Under the pieces are notes generated by a model. The model was not told the origin of the DNA. It worked only from the letters and a program-made list of their open reading frames with translations, and ran no database searches. The position numbers and the translations under genes are program-made. A stretch of 6,869 nt of DNA from an uncultured Blautia sp. (GTDB lineage Bacteria > Bacillota_A > Clostridia > Lachnospirales > Lachnospiraceae). How positions within the stretch are numbered: position 1 is the first letter of the stretch; each line of letters begins with the position of its first letter. This document shows, one piece after another, positions 1 to 6,295 of this stretch. Where the stretch lies: the NCBI GenBank assembly GCA_905209435.1, contig CAJLTE010000135.1, positions 1 through 6,869 on the forward strand. Direction: 5' to 3'.

Positions 1-16
1 CATCAACCTGTAATGT

Positions 17-45
17 ATTGTACATAATTCTAAACAAAAATTCAA
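17..45 (-). promoter_or_regulatory. Candidate leftward sigma-A promoter
   Basis: On the minus strand a -35-like TTGAAT (positions 40-45) and a -10-like TACAAT (17-22) are separated by 17 bases. This would fire leftward off the window edge and imply a gene divergent from the histidinol-phosphatase. The region is very AT-rich, so a chance match is quite possible. No gene is visible on that side. Confidence 0.3.
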
Positions 46-95
46 GACCATTTTCTAAAAAACAAATAAAAATTAAGTAAAAATTGTAAATTCTA

Positions 96-104
96 TGATA
101 TACT
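96..104 (+). promoter_or_regulatory. Extended -10 promoter of histidinol-phosphatase gene
   Basis: TGATATACT at 96-104 fits the extended -10 pattern TGn-TATAAT with one mismatch. No good -35 box sits 16-18 bases upstream, which is tolerable for extended -10 promoters. Transcription would start near 111 and leave a leader of about 125 bases. No T-box signature (TGGNACCGCG-like) or other known riboswitch core was found in that leader. Confidence 0.45.
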
Positions 105-177
105 GGGTATGCAGTGTACCGTGAATATCAACGTTACTGCTCACATCCTGTTGTTTTACGGGATTTCGGATTTAAGT

Positions 178-197
178 ATGTCCTGTTTATAGGACAT
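178..197 (+). other. Leader hairpin upstream of histidinol-phosphatase
   Basis: ATGTCCT (178-184) and AGGACAT (191-197) form a perfect 7-bp stem with a 6-base loop, GTTTAT. It lies 39 bases before the start codon and is followed by AT-rich DNA rather than a clean T-run, so it is not a convincing attenuator. It could be an RNA structure or an operator dyad. Its function is unknown. Confidence 0.4.
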
Positions 198-222
198 TTA
201 TACAAATTATACACATTTTATG

Positions 223-228
223 AAAGGA
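223..228 (+). promoter_or_regulatory. Ribosome binding site of histidinol-phosphatase
   Basis: AAAGGA lies 8 bases before the ATG at 237. It decides this start over the upstream in-frame GTG at 114, which has no comparable site and would add 41 residues with no match to the PHP family. Confidence 0.7.
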
Positions 229-236
229 CTGAAATT

Positions 237-1055
237 ATGAACAGACAGATATTATGGGACTGCCATATGCATTCTTCTTTTTCTGCCGATTCGGATACCC
301 CTATGGAATCTATGATCCAGCGAGCAGTTGAGCTTGGCTTACAGGGAATTACTTTTACAGAGCATCTGGACCCGGATTATCCGGTCACCCCTGACGGGCT
401 GGATTTTTCTCTGGATATCCCTTCCTATCAGAAGAGATTCGAAGAACTTTCAGATACATATAAGGATAAGATTCAGGTACGCTTCGGGATCGAACTTGGA
501 CTGCAGATGCATCTGGGGGAATATTTCGATTCTCTGCTTGCACAGGTCCCGTTCGACTTTGCCATCGGCTCTTCTCATCTTGTTCACGGATATGATCCTT
601 ATTATCCTGAATTCTTTGAGGGGCGCAAAGAATTCTTATGTTATATGGAATATTTTGAGTCCATTCTTGAGAATATCTCTGTTTATGACGGCTTTGACGT
701 ATATGGACATATTGACTATGTTGTACGCTACGGTCCGAATAAGAACCGTGAATATTCTTATGGGCGGTATAAAGATATTCTGGACGAGATTCTTAAGAAA
801 CTGATTTCCATGGGAAAGGGAATTGAACTTAATACAGGCGGATATCACTATGGACTCGGCGAACCGAATCCATGTACTGCAGTCATAAAACGTTACAGGG
901 AACTTGGCGGCGAGATTATTACAATCGGTGCAGATGCACATACCCCTGACAAAGTAGCTTATGCTTTTGACAAAGCAGCTGCTGTGCTTGAAGACTGTGG
1001 TTTCCGGTATTATACCGTATTTAAAGATCACAAACCAGATTTCATTTCTTTATAA
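237..1055 (+). CDS. hisK: Histidinol-phosphatase, PHP family (HisJ/HisK type)
   Basis: The 272-residue cytoplasmic enzyme should hydrolyse L-histidinol phosphate to histidinol, the penultimate part of histidine synthesis, using a metal cluster. The PHP metal-binding signatures are all visible: DCHMHSSFSADSD at 8-20 (H10, H12), TEH at 41-43, GIELG at 84-88, SSHLVHG at 112-118, GHIDYVVRYG at 157-166 and GADAHTPDKVA at 231-241 (D233, H235). Length matches the roughly 270 residues usual for this family. The gene stands alone, without other his genes, which is common for this phosphatase in Firmicutes. It has its own probable promoter and leader. The next gene begins 129 bases downstream behind a separate promoter, and no clear terminator lies between them, so some read-through is possible. 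Related PHP phosphoesterases with other substrates cannot be fully excluded. The symbol hisJ is also used for this family. Confidence 0.88.
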   Translation: MNRQILWDCHMHSSFSADSDTPMESMIQRAVELGLQGITFTEHLDPDYPVTPDGLDFSLDIPSYQKRFEELSDTYKDKIQVRFGIELGLQMHLGEYFDSLLAQVPFDFAIGSSHLVHGYDPYYPEFFEGRKEFLCYMEYFESILENISVYDGFDVYGHIDYVVRYGPNKNREYSYGRYKDILDEILKKLISMGKGIELNTGGYHYGLGEPNPCTAVIKRYRELGGEIITIGADAHTPDKVAYAFDKAAAVLEDCGFRYYTVFKDHKPDFISL

Positions 1056-1082
1056 ATTTTGTTTTATAAAAAGATATGGGAC

Positions 1083-1112
1083 TTGCCTATATGGTCACCC
1101 ATGTACTATAAT
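1083..1112 (+). promoter_or_regulatory. Sigma-A-like promoter of GH13 gene
   Basis: A perfect -10 box TATAAT lies at 1107-1112. A -35-like TTGCCT (4 of 6 matches to TTGACA) lies at 1083-1088, with an 18-base spacer. Transcription would start near 1119, right at the base of the hairpin at 1120-1160. This suggests the GH13 gene can be transcribed independently of the phosphatase gene. I saw no catabolite-repression cre-like site here. Confidence 0.6.
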
Positions 1113-1119
1113 GTTTTAC

Positions 1120-1160
1120 AAATATGTTACTGTCACTTCATTCTCAGTAACACAATATTT
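1120..1160 (+). repeat. 5'-UTR hairpin, copy 1 of a repeated stem-loop
   Basis: AAATAT (1120-1125) plus GTTACTG (1126-1132) pair with CAGTAAC (1145-1151) and ATATTT (1155-1160). The stem has 13 pairs with a 3-base bulge (ACA, 1152-1154) and a 12-base loop, TCACTTCATTCT. It occupies the predicted start of the GH13 mRNA, 12 bases before the ribosome site. The loop and inner stem recur at 6255-6295. It is not a terminator, as no U-run follows. Confidence 0.6.
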
Positions 1161-1171
1161 ATTTATAAACC

Positions 1172-1179
1172 AGGGAGGA
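1172..1179 (+). promoter_or_regulatory. Ribosome binding site of GH13 gene
   Basis: AGGGAGGA lies 5 bases before the ATG at 1185 and is the strong site that fixes this start. The frame is open upstream to an ATG at 1059, but that one has no ribosome site and its extension would cross the promoter and hairpin. Confidence 0.85.
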
Positions 1180-1184
1180 ATATT

Positions 1185-3386
1185 ATGGCAAAAAAAAGAC
1201 TCCAGAAGAAGCGAGCTTCATCAACAGTCAAAAAACAGGAAACAGAAGTTTTAAAGGTAACTACTTCCAAAACAGAACCTGTTAAAGTTGAAACTTCCAA
1301 AGTAGAACCAGTCAAAGTAGAAACTTCCAAAGTGGAACCAGTCAAGGTTGAGACTTCCAAGGTTGAACCAGTTAAAGTGGAGACTTCTAAGGTTGAACCA
1401 ATTAAAGTAGAAACTTCTAAAGTGGAACCGGTCAAAGTGGAGACTTCTAAAGTGGAGCCGGTCAAGGTTGAAACTTCCAAAGTGGAACCGGTCAAAGTAG
1501 AAACTTCTAAGGTGGAACCGGCTAAACTTGAAGTCCCTGCTGATCTTACTATATATAATGAACGTTTTCAGAAGCATTACGATGAACTGAAATGGCTGTA
1601 CTGTGAATTATATCAGGACCGTGATGATGTTATGACATTCCTGAATGATCTGACATCTAATATGGAAGCTTTTTATAATAACAGAAACGCAGCATTAAAA
1701 GAATCCGACAGAAAGCGTGAATCCGATCCGAATTGGTACAAACGCAACGATCTGCTTGGCATGATGATGTATGTAAATAACTTTGCACATACATTAAAGG
1801 CTCTGGAGGAGAAACTGGACTATGTTCAGGAATGCAATGTCAACTATCTTCACCTGATGCCTCTGCTCGCATCACCAGAGGGAAAGAGCGACGGCGGTTA
1901 TGCAGTTGCTGATTTCCGTACTGTTCAGCCTGAGCTTGGTACAATGGAAGATTTTTCAGAATTAACTGCTAAATGCCACGAGCGTGGCATCAACATCTGT
2001 CTTGACTTCGTTATGAACCATACATCCGAAGAACATGAATGGGCAAAACGTGCACGCGCAGGTGAAAAAGAATATCAGGATCGCTATTTCTTCTTTGATT
2101 CCTATGATGTTCCGGCACTCTATGAGCAGACCTGTCCTCAGGTATTCCCGACTACCGCACCAGGAAACTTCACATGGTTAGACGATGTTCACAAACATGT
2201 TATGACTACATTCTATCCATACCAGTGGGATTTAAATTACAGAAATCCGGTTGTATTTAATGAAATGGTCTACAACATGCTCTATCTTGCCAATCAGGGT
2301 GTTGATATCGTACGTCTGGATGCTGTCCCATATATCTGGAAACAGCTTGGCACAAACTGCCGTAACCTGCCTCAGGTTCACACTATTGTACGTATGATGC
2401 GTATGATCTGCGAAATCGTATGCCCGGGTGTTCTGCTTCTCGGAGAAGTTGTTATGGCTCCTGAGAAAGTTGTTCCGTACTTCGGTACACTTGAGAAACC
2501 AGAGTGTCATATTCTGTACAATGTTACTACTATGGCAAGCACCTGGCATACAGTTGCAACAAAGGACGTATCTCTTCTCCGCAGACAGCTGGATATCCTC
2601 GGATCACTTCCTACAGAATATGTATTCCAGAATTACCTGCGCTGCCATGATGATATCGGCTGGGGATTAGATTACGACTTCCTTCAGAACTTCTCTATCG
2701 AAGAGGTTCCTCATAAGAAATTCCTGAATGATTTCTTCACAGGTAAATATCCGGATACTTTTGGCCGCGGCGAGCTTTACAATGATGATCCTCGTCTGGG
2801 TGATGCAAGACTCTGCGGTACTACTGCTTCTCTCTGCGGTATTGAGAAATACGGATTTGAGGGAAATGCAGAAGGCGTGGACAGAAGTGTACGTTATGAT
2901 ATCACACTTCATGCATTTATGCTTTCCCAGTCCGGTATCCCTGTTATCTACAGCGGTGACGAGATCGGTCAGGTAAATGACTACTCTTACAAAAATGACC
3001 CGAACAAGGCAGCTGATTCCCGTTATCTCCACAGAGGAGAGTTTAACTGGTCTCTTGCTCCGAACAGAAATATCGCAGATACTGTACAGGGAAAACTTTT
3101 CCATGCACTGGATCATCTGGAACATATCAGAAGTGCTCACAGCGTCTTTGATACAACTGCATCTCTTCGCACGATTGATACCTGGGATTCCTCTATTCTT
3201 GCCCTTGTACGTGAGAATGATGAAGAAAAGTTTATCGGTATCTATAACTTCAGTGACCAGGACAAAGTAGCATGGATCAATGAAGATGACGGTATCTATA
3301 CAGACCTCATCACAGAACATCAGATGGAGGCAAAAGGTGTTATGATTCCTGCATTCGGATGCTTCTGGCTCTGCAGAAAGAAATAA
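1185..3386 (+). CDS. Amylosucrase-like GH13 enzyme with N-terminal decapeptide repeats
   Basis: The protein has 733 residues. Residues 1-22 are Lys/Arg-rich, 23-112 are nine 10-residue repeats, and about 121-733 are an amylosucrase-sized GH13 enzyme. Amylosucrase-like signatures are LHLMPL (222-227), EGKSDGGYAV (232-241), DFVMNHTSEEHEW (274-286) and YQWDLNYRNP (346-355). GH13 catalytic residues are D379 in RLDAV (nucleophile), E421 in LLGEV (acid/base) and D489 in CHDDIGW (transition-state Asp). D236 matches the subsite -1 Asp of Neisseria amylosucrase as I remember it, and R613 or R617 may be its Arg partner. The expected reaction is transfer of glucose from sucrose to alpha-1,4-glucan with release of fructose. 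Sucrose hydrolysis or another alpha-glucan activity remains possible. There is no signal peptide, since the N-terminus lacks a hydrophobic core, so it should act in the cytoplasm, perhaps on glycogen. No sucrose transporter or fructokinase gene is adjacent. It ends at the convergent terminator. Confidence 0.85.
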   Translation: MAKKRLQKKRASSTVKKQETEVLKVTTSKTEPVKVETSKVEPVKVETSKVEPVKVETSKVEPVKVETSKVEPIKVETSKVEPVKVETSKVEPVKVETSKVEPVKVETSKVEPAKLEVPADLTIYNERFQKHYDELKWLYCELYQDRDDVMTFLNDLTSNMEAFYNNRNAALKESDRKRESDPNWYKRNDLLGMMMYVNNFAHTLKALEEKLDYVQECNVNYLHLMPLLASPEGKSDGGYAVADFRTVQPELGTMEDFSELTAKCHERGINICLDFVMNHTSEEHEWAKRARAGEKEYQDRYFFFDSYDVPALYEQTCPQVFPTTAPGNFTWLDDVHKHVMTTFYPYQWDLNYRNPVVFNEMVYNMLYLANQGVDIVRLDAVPYIWKQLGTNCRNLPQVHTIVRMMRMICEIVCPGVLLLGEVVMAPEKVVPYFGTLEKPECHILYNVTTMASTWHTVATKDVSLLRRQLDILGSLPTEYVFQNYLRCHDDIGWGLDYDFLQNFSIEEVPHKKFLNDFFTGKYPDTFGRGELYNDDPRLGDARLCGTTASLCGIEKYGFEGNAEGVDRSVRYDITLHAFMLSQSGIPVIYSGDEIGQVNDYSYKNDPNKAADSRYLHRGEFNWSLAPNRNIADTVQGKLFHALDHLEHIRSAHSVFDTTASLRTIDTWDSSILALVRENDEEKFIGIYNFSDQDKVAWINEDDGIYTDLITEHQMEAKGVMIPAFGCFWLCRKK
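1251..1520 (+). repeat. Nine tandem 30-bp coding repeats (VKVETSKVEP)
   Basis: Nine consecutive 30-bp units lie in frame within the GH13 gene, residues 23-112. Unit 1 is divergent (LKVTTSKTEP). Units 2-9 read VKVETSKVEP, except for I in the first place of unit 6. A degraded AKLEV follows. The unit is hydrophilic and net neutral, with alternating Lys and Glu and one Pro, so it probably forms an extended or helical spacer rather than a folded domain. No two of units 2-9 are identical in DNA, and differences are at third codon positions apart from the unit 6 Val-to-Ile change. Confidence 0.95.
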
Positions 3387-3417
3387 AAATAACATAACCA
3401 AAAACTTCATAATTTCA

Positions 3418-3458
3418 AAATAAGGACAATCTGTTTTTTCCACAGATTGTCCTTATTT
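3418..3458. terminator. Bidirectional terminator between convergent genes
   Basis: TAAGGACAATCTG (3421-3433) and CAGATTGTCCTTA (3443-3455) are perfect inverse copies. The stem extends outward through AAA/TTT and inward by one T-A pair to about 17 bp, with a 7-base loop. On the plus strand it is followed by TTATTTATT-like sequence. On the minus strand it is followed by TTTTGAAATT. It lies 31 bases after the GH13 stop and about 80 bases beyond the ATPase stop, so it can end transcripts from both sides. Confidence 0.85.
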
Positions 3459-3538
3459 ATTGGTTCTATATATTTTTGTAATATCTTCTTTCTGAAACTA
3501 TATCCCTGATAATTTTTCAAGATTTTTGAGAAAGTGAT

Positions 3539-6079
3539 CTACTTCTGTACCTTCTCCAGAAATCTTGCGAAAAATCCTTTTTCCTCATCTTCCTTATCCA
3601 GAGACTTCTCATAAATCCGGCGGATCCATTCTGTGATGGTCTCAATAAGAATCGGTGAAAATGTCATCAATACAAATACAAGTATGATCATTCCAAATTC
3701 CAGGGATCCAAGCGTCAGCAGATTCTGCAGCACAACCGCACTTATAAAAAACGCAAACTGCATTCCATAAATGATAATCTTTCTGTATGTGTTCAGCGGT
3801 GAATATACCGTACGCAGCGCAGACATGTAATTCCATCCTGTAACCAGCACACAGGCTGTATTCAGCATAACATTAGAATGATACACATTCTGGCATACCA
3901 GCATAATGGTAAATACACATCCTGTAATAGTCACTGCTGCCGGAAATGCATTCATAAATACATGTCTCAGGAATGTATGATCAATCTTATTGTAGTTATT
4001 CTCCTGTGTCAAAAGAAATGTCGGAATTCCCACTGCACATGCACTGATCAGCGACATCTGGATTGGCTCAAATGGATAGGCGTCTCCAAAAAAGATTGTA
4101 ATCAGCGCCAGAAGAACGGAGAAAATTGTTTTAATCAGAAACATGGATGCTGCACTTCGAATATTGTTTACTACACGGCGCCCCTGATTCACAATGTGAG
4201 GCATTGCTCCGAAATTAGAATCAAGCAATACCACATTGGCTATGTTCTTAGCCGCATCGCTTCCTGCCGCCATGGCAATACTGCAGTCTGCCTCCTTCAG
4301 TGCAAGTACATCATTTACGCCGTCACCGGTCATGGCAACTGTATGCTTCTGAGCCTGAAGTGCCTGTACCATCTGTTTCTTCTGCTGTGGAGTCACTCGT
4401 CCAAATACACTGCATTCAGCTACTGCGCGCTGCATTTCTTCCGGTGTTGTAATAGTTGTGGCGTCAATATAATGATCTGCATTCTTCAACCCTGCCTTCT
4501 TTGCAATTGCGGAAACTGTCACAGGGTCATCTCCGGAAATAACTTTCAGATCGACATCCTGGCTGTCAAAGAATGCCAGCGTATCCGGTGCTTCCGCACG
4601 AATCACATCTGTAATAAGGAACAGGCCGATCGGTTCCAGCCCCGACGGTCGGTCGGTACTTTCTGTTTCCTGTTCGCTGTGTGCGAGAACCAGAATACGG
4701 AATCCATCTTTTGCATAGGTGCCACAATGTGCCAGAAGTTCCTCAGTTCCTTCCGGAAAGAGAAATTGTGCAGCGCCCATCAGGTAAGTTCCCCTGCCCT
4801 CAAATACAGCACCACTGTATTTTCTATCTGAAGAAAACGGGATAGCATGAACCAGTTTCAGATCAGATTTGGCAGGAAATCTATCTCTCAACGCATCGGC
4901 TGTTGCATTCTGATCATGCAGAACTGACATAAGATTTCCCATAATATGGTCAATTTCCTGCAGTTTCTGTTTATACGCCTCTGATCGGACATCCTCTGAT
5001 GCTTCAGCTGCTTCCTGAGTTTTTGTCTCGGAATTCATTGTCTCTGCATCTTCTGCCTGTACAGATTCTTCTGCTGTTTCTGCGTCAGTTGAATCATTCT
5101 CCGCTGATATGCTGATTGCTTTCTGCTCAGTAACCTGTCCTTTTTCGTACAACTGCACATCTTCCACTTTCATAGTTCCTTCTGTGATCGTACCTGTTTT
5201 GTCCAGACAGAGCGTGTCAACCCTCGCCAGGGTCTCAATACAATATAGTTCCTGCACCAGTGTCTTCTTGGTTGCCAGTACCATAGATCCAAGGGTTAAT
5301 GCCACACTTGTCAGAAGTACCAGTCCCTCAGGGATCATGCCCAGAACTGCAGCAACCATGTTTACTACTGAATCCTTTAACGTATCGCCCACAACATAAT
5401 ATTGTTTATAAAACAACATTGCTCCAAGCGGTACAATAATGATACTGATTACTTTCAGAATCGCATTCAGAGAATTGCGAAGTTCTGAATTGTGGCGTTT
5501 AAACTCTTTCGCCTCACTGGTGATCTGAGAAGCATAATTATCTTTTCCAACATGAATCACCTGACAACAGGCTTCACCTGATGTCACGAAACTGCCGGAA
5601 AAAAGCTCATCCCCCGGATTCTTGGACAGGTTATCTGATTCGCCTGTCAGCAGAGATTCATTCACTTCTACAGTTCCTTCCAACACTTTCGCATCTGCCG
5701 GAATCTGATCTCCTGTTTTCAGAAAGATGAGATCATCCAGCACCAGCTTCTCTGTGGAAATACTCCACTTTTTGCCGTCACGTAAGACTACTGTCTTACT
5801 TTCAGTAAGGATCGCCAGCTTGTCAATTGTCTTCTTTGCCCTGATTTCCTGAACAATACCAATCACAGTATTGATCAGAATAATTCCCATAAACATGGAG
5901 TTCTTATAAGACCTTACAAAAAGTACCATAACCAGAAGTACAAGGTTCAGAAAGTTGAAAAACGTAAGTGTGTTCTCCAAAATAATCTGCTTGTATGTCC
6001 TGGTGTTCGGGTTTTCATTGGCATTAACCTTTCCTTCTGCAATCCTCTCCTGCACTTGTTCATTCGTAAGTCCTGTCAT
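3539..6079 (-). CDS. CtpE-like cation-transporting P-type ATPase
   Basis: This 846-residue membrane pump couples ATP hydrolysis to cation movement. All P-type hallmarks are present: LTGES (144-148) in the actuator domain, MIPEGLVLLTS (248-258) in membrane segment 4, the phosphorylated Asp D293 in DKTGTIT, FSSDRKYSG (415-423) in the nucleotide domain, and MTGDGVND (583-590) in the hinge. About ten membrane segments are visible, near 36-54, 61-77, 206-223, 238-262, 646-664, 674-691, 711-729, 736-754, 767-788 and 795-814. A charged tail follows. The PEGLVLLTS motif and the N-terminal region resemble mycobacterial CtpE, a calcium transporter, more than PacL-type PEGLP pumps. Calcium is therefore the best guess, though Mg or other cations are possible. 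Residues about 326-368 are an acidic insert rarely expected in the family. The start is chosen for AGGAGGT 4 bases upstream. It runs leftward into the shared terminator and is separated from the upstream Fe-S gene by a probable terminator. Confidence 0.87.
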   Translation of the reverse strand: MTGLTNEQVQERIAEGKVNANENPNTRTYKQIILENTLTFFNFLNLVLLVMVLFVRSYKNSMFMGIILINTVIGIVQEIRAKKTIDKLAILTESKTVVLRDGKKWSISTEKLVLDDLIFLKTGDQIPADAKVLEGTVEVNESLLTGESDNLSKNPGDELFSGSFVTSGEACCQVIHVGKDNYASQITSEAKEFKRHNSELRNSLNAILKVISIIIVPLGAMLFYKQYYVVGDTLKDSVVNMVAAVLGMIPEGLVLLTSVALTLGSMVLATKKTLVQELYCIETLARVDTLCLDKTGTITEGTMKVEDVQLYEKGQVTEQKAISISAENDSTDAETAEESVQAEDAETMNSETKTQEAAEASEDVRSEAYKQKLQEIDHIMGNLMSVLHDQNATADALRDRFPAKSDLKLVHAIPFSSDRKYSGAVFEGRGTYLMGAAQFLFPEGTEELLAHCGTYAKDGFRILVLAHSEQETESTDRPSGLEPIGLFLITDVIRAEAPDTLAFFDSQDVDLKVISGDDPVTVSAIAKKAGLKNADHYIDATTITTPEEMQRAVAECSVFGRVTPQQKKQMVQALQAQKHTVAMTGDGVNDVLALKEADCSIAMAAGSDAAKNIANVVLLDSNFGAMPHIVNQGRRVVNNIRSAASMFLIKTIFSVLLALITIFFGDAYPFEPIQMSLISACAVGIPTFLLTQENNYNKIDHTFLRHVFMNAFPAAVTITGCVFTIMLVCQNVYHSNVMLNTACVLVTGWNYMSALRTVYSPLNTYRKIIIYGMQFAFFISAVVLQNLLTLGSLEFGMIILVFVLMTFSPILIETITEWIRRIYEKSLDKEDEEKGFFARFLEKVQK
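4976..5104 (-). other. Acidic low-complexity insert in P-type ATPase
   Basis: Residues about 326-368 of the ATPase, from SAENDSTDAE to SEDVRSE, are dominated by Glu, Asp, Ala, Ser and Thr, with few hydrophobic residues and almost no Lys or Arg. They start about 33 residues after the phosphorylated Asp 293, where the chain enters the nucleotide-binding domain. The reading frame continues normally on both sides, so this is an in-frame insert and not a frameshift. It is probably disordered and cytoplasmic. A regulatory or ion-sensing role would be speculation. Confidence 0.75.
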
Positions 6080-6083
6080 CTTT

Positions 6084-6090
6084 ACCTCCT
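6084..6090 (-). promoter_or_regulatory. Ribosome binding site of P-type ATPase
   Basis: AGGAGGT on the minus strand lies 4 bases before the ATG at 6079-6077 (MTGLTNEQ). Two earlier in-frame ATGs, at 6112 and 6199, lack such a site, and the latter lies inside the terminator hairpin. This fixes the start. Confidence 0.85.
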
Positions 6091-6178
6091 GCAGAAAATA
6101 GTCATTGTTCATCACGCAACATATTTTATGAAACAGCAACGTATGAACAGTAACAAAAATCTTTAAAATATAAAGTAC

Positions 6179-6206
6179 AGGGCAGATGATGAGAATCATC
6201 CGCCCC
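6179..6206 (-). terminator. Probable terminator of the nifU-like gene
   Basis: GGGC-A-GATGAT (6180-6190) pairs with ATCATC-C-GCCC (6195-6205) around a 4-base loop. Read on the minus strand, the single internal mismatch becomes a G-U wobble and one more G-U pair closes the base, giving about 12 pairs. On the plus strand the same position is an A-C mismatch. The minus-strand tail, GTACTTTATATTTT, is only moderately U-rich. Position and strand bias fit termination downstream of the Fe-S scaffold gene, before the ATPase. Confidence 0.55.
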
Positions 6207-6254
6207 TTCTTTATAATATAACGATTTCAAATTACAAACAGATTCAATTTTTTA

Positions 6255-6295
6255 AATATTAATTACTGTTCACTTCGTTCCCGGTGATTAATATT
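6255..6295 (+). repeat. Stem-loop overlapping nifU-like stop, copy 2 of repeat
   Basis: AATATTAATTACTG (6255-6268) and CGGTGATTAATATT (6282-6295) form 14 pairs, two of them U-G when read as plus-strand RNA, around a 13-base loop TTCACTTCGTTCC. On the minus strand those two pairs become A-C mismatches. The right arm covers the TAA stop (6290-6288) of the nifU-like gene. Loop and inner stem match the hairpin at 1120-1160. No U-run follows in either direction, so a simple terminator is unlikely. It may be one copy of a dispersed short repeat. Confidence 0.6.

Noticed and set aside
1076..1102. Dyad ATGGGAC ... GTCACCCAT between phosphatase and GH13 genes as a terminator
   Set aside because: Only a 5-bp stem plus two interrupted pairs, overlapping the promoter, and no U-run after it.
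1185..1250. Signal peptide on the GH13 enzyme
   Set aside because: The N-terminus is Lys/Arg-rich but has no hydrophobic core or cleavage motif.
1251..1520. Regular 30-bp periodicity resembling a CRISPR array
   Set aside because: Units abut with no spacers and are in frame with an encoded decapeptide; no cas genes are present.
1163..1577. Two minus-strand open frames with strongly repetitive translations
   Set aside because: They are antisense readings of the 30-bp coding repeat of the GH13 gene; periodicity keeps them open and they have no ribosome site.
2667..3443. 258-codon minus-strand open frame opposite the GH13 3' end
   Set aside because: It lies antisense to the conserved GH13 core, has a Cys/Ile-rich translation without recognisable motifs and starts within the terminator stem.
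3878..4831. 317-codon plus-strand open frame opposite the ATPase
   Set aside because: Cys/His-rich shadow of the ATPase coding strand, no ribosome site and no recognisable domain.
6080..6199. Longer ATPase starts at 6112 or 6199
   Set aside because: Neither has a ribosome site, the longest begins inside a terminator hairpin, and the strong AGGAGGT points to 6079.
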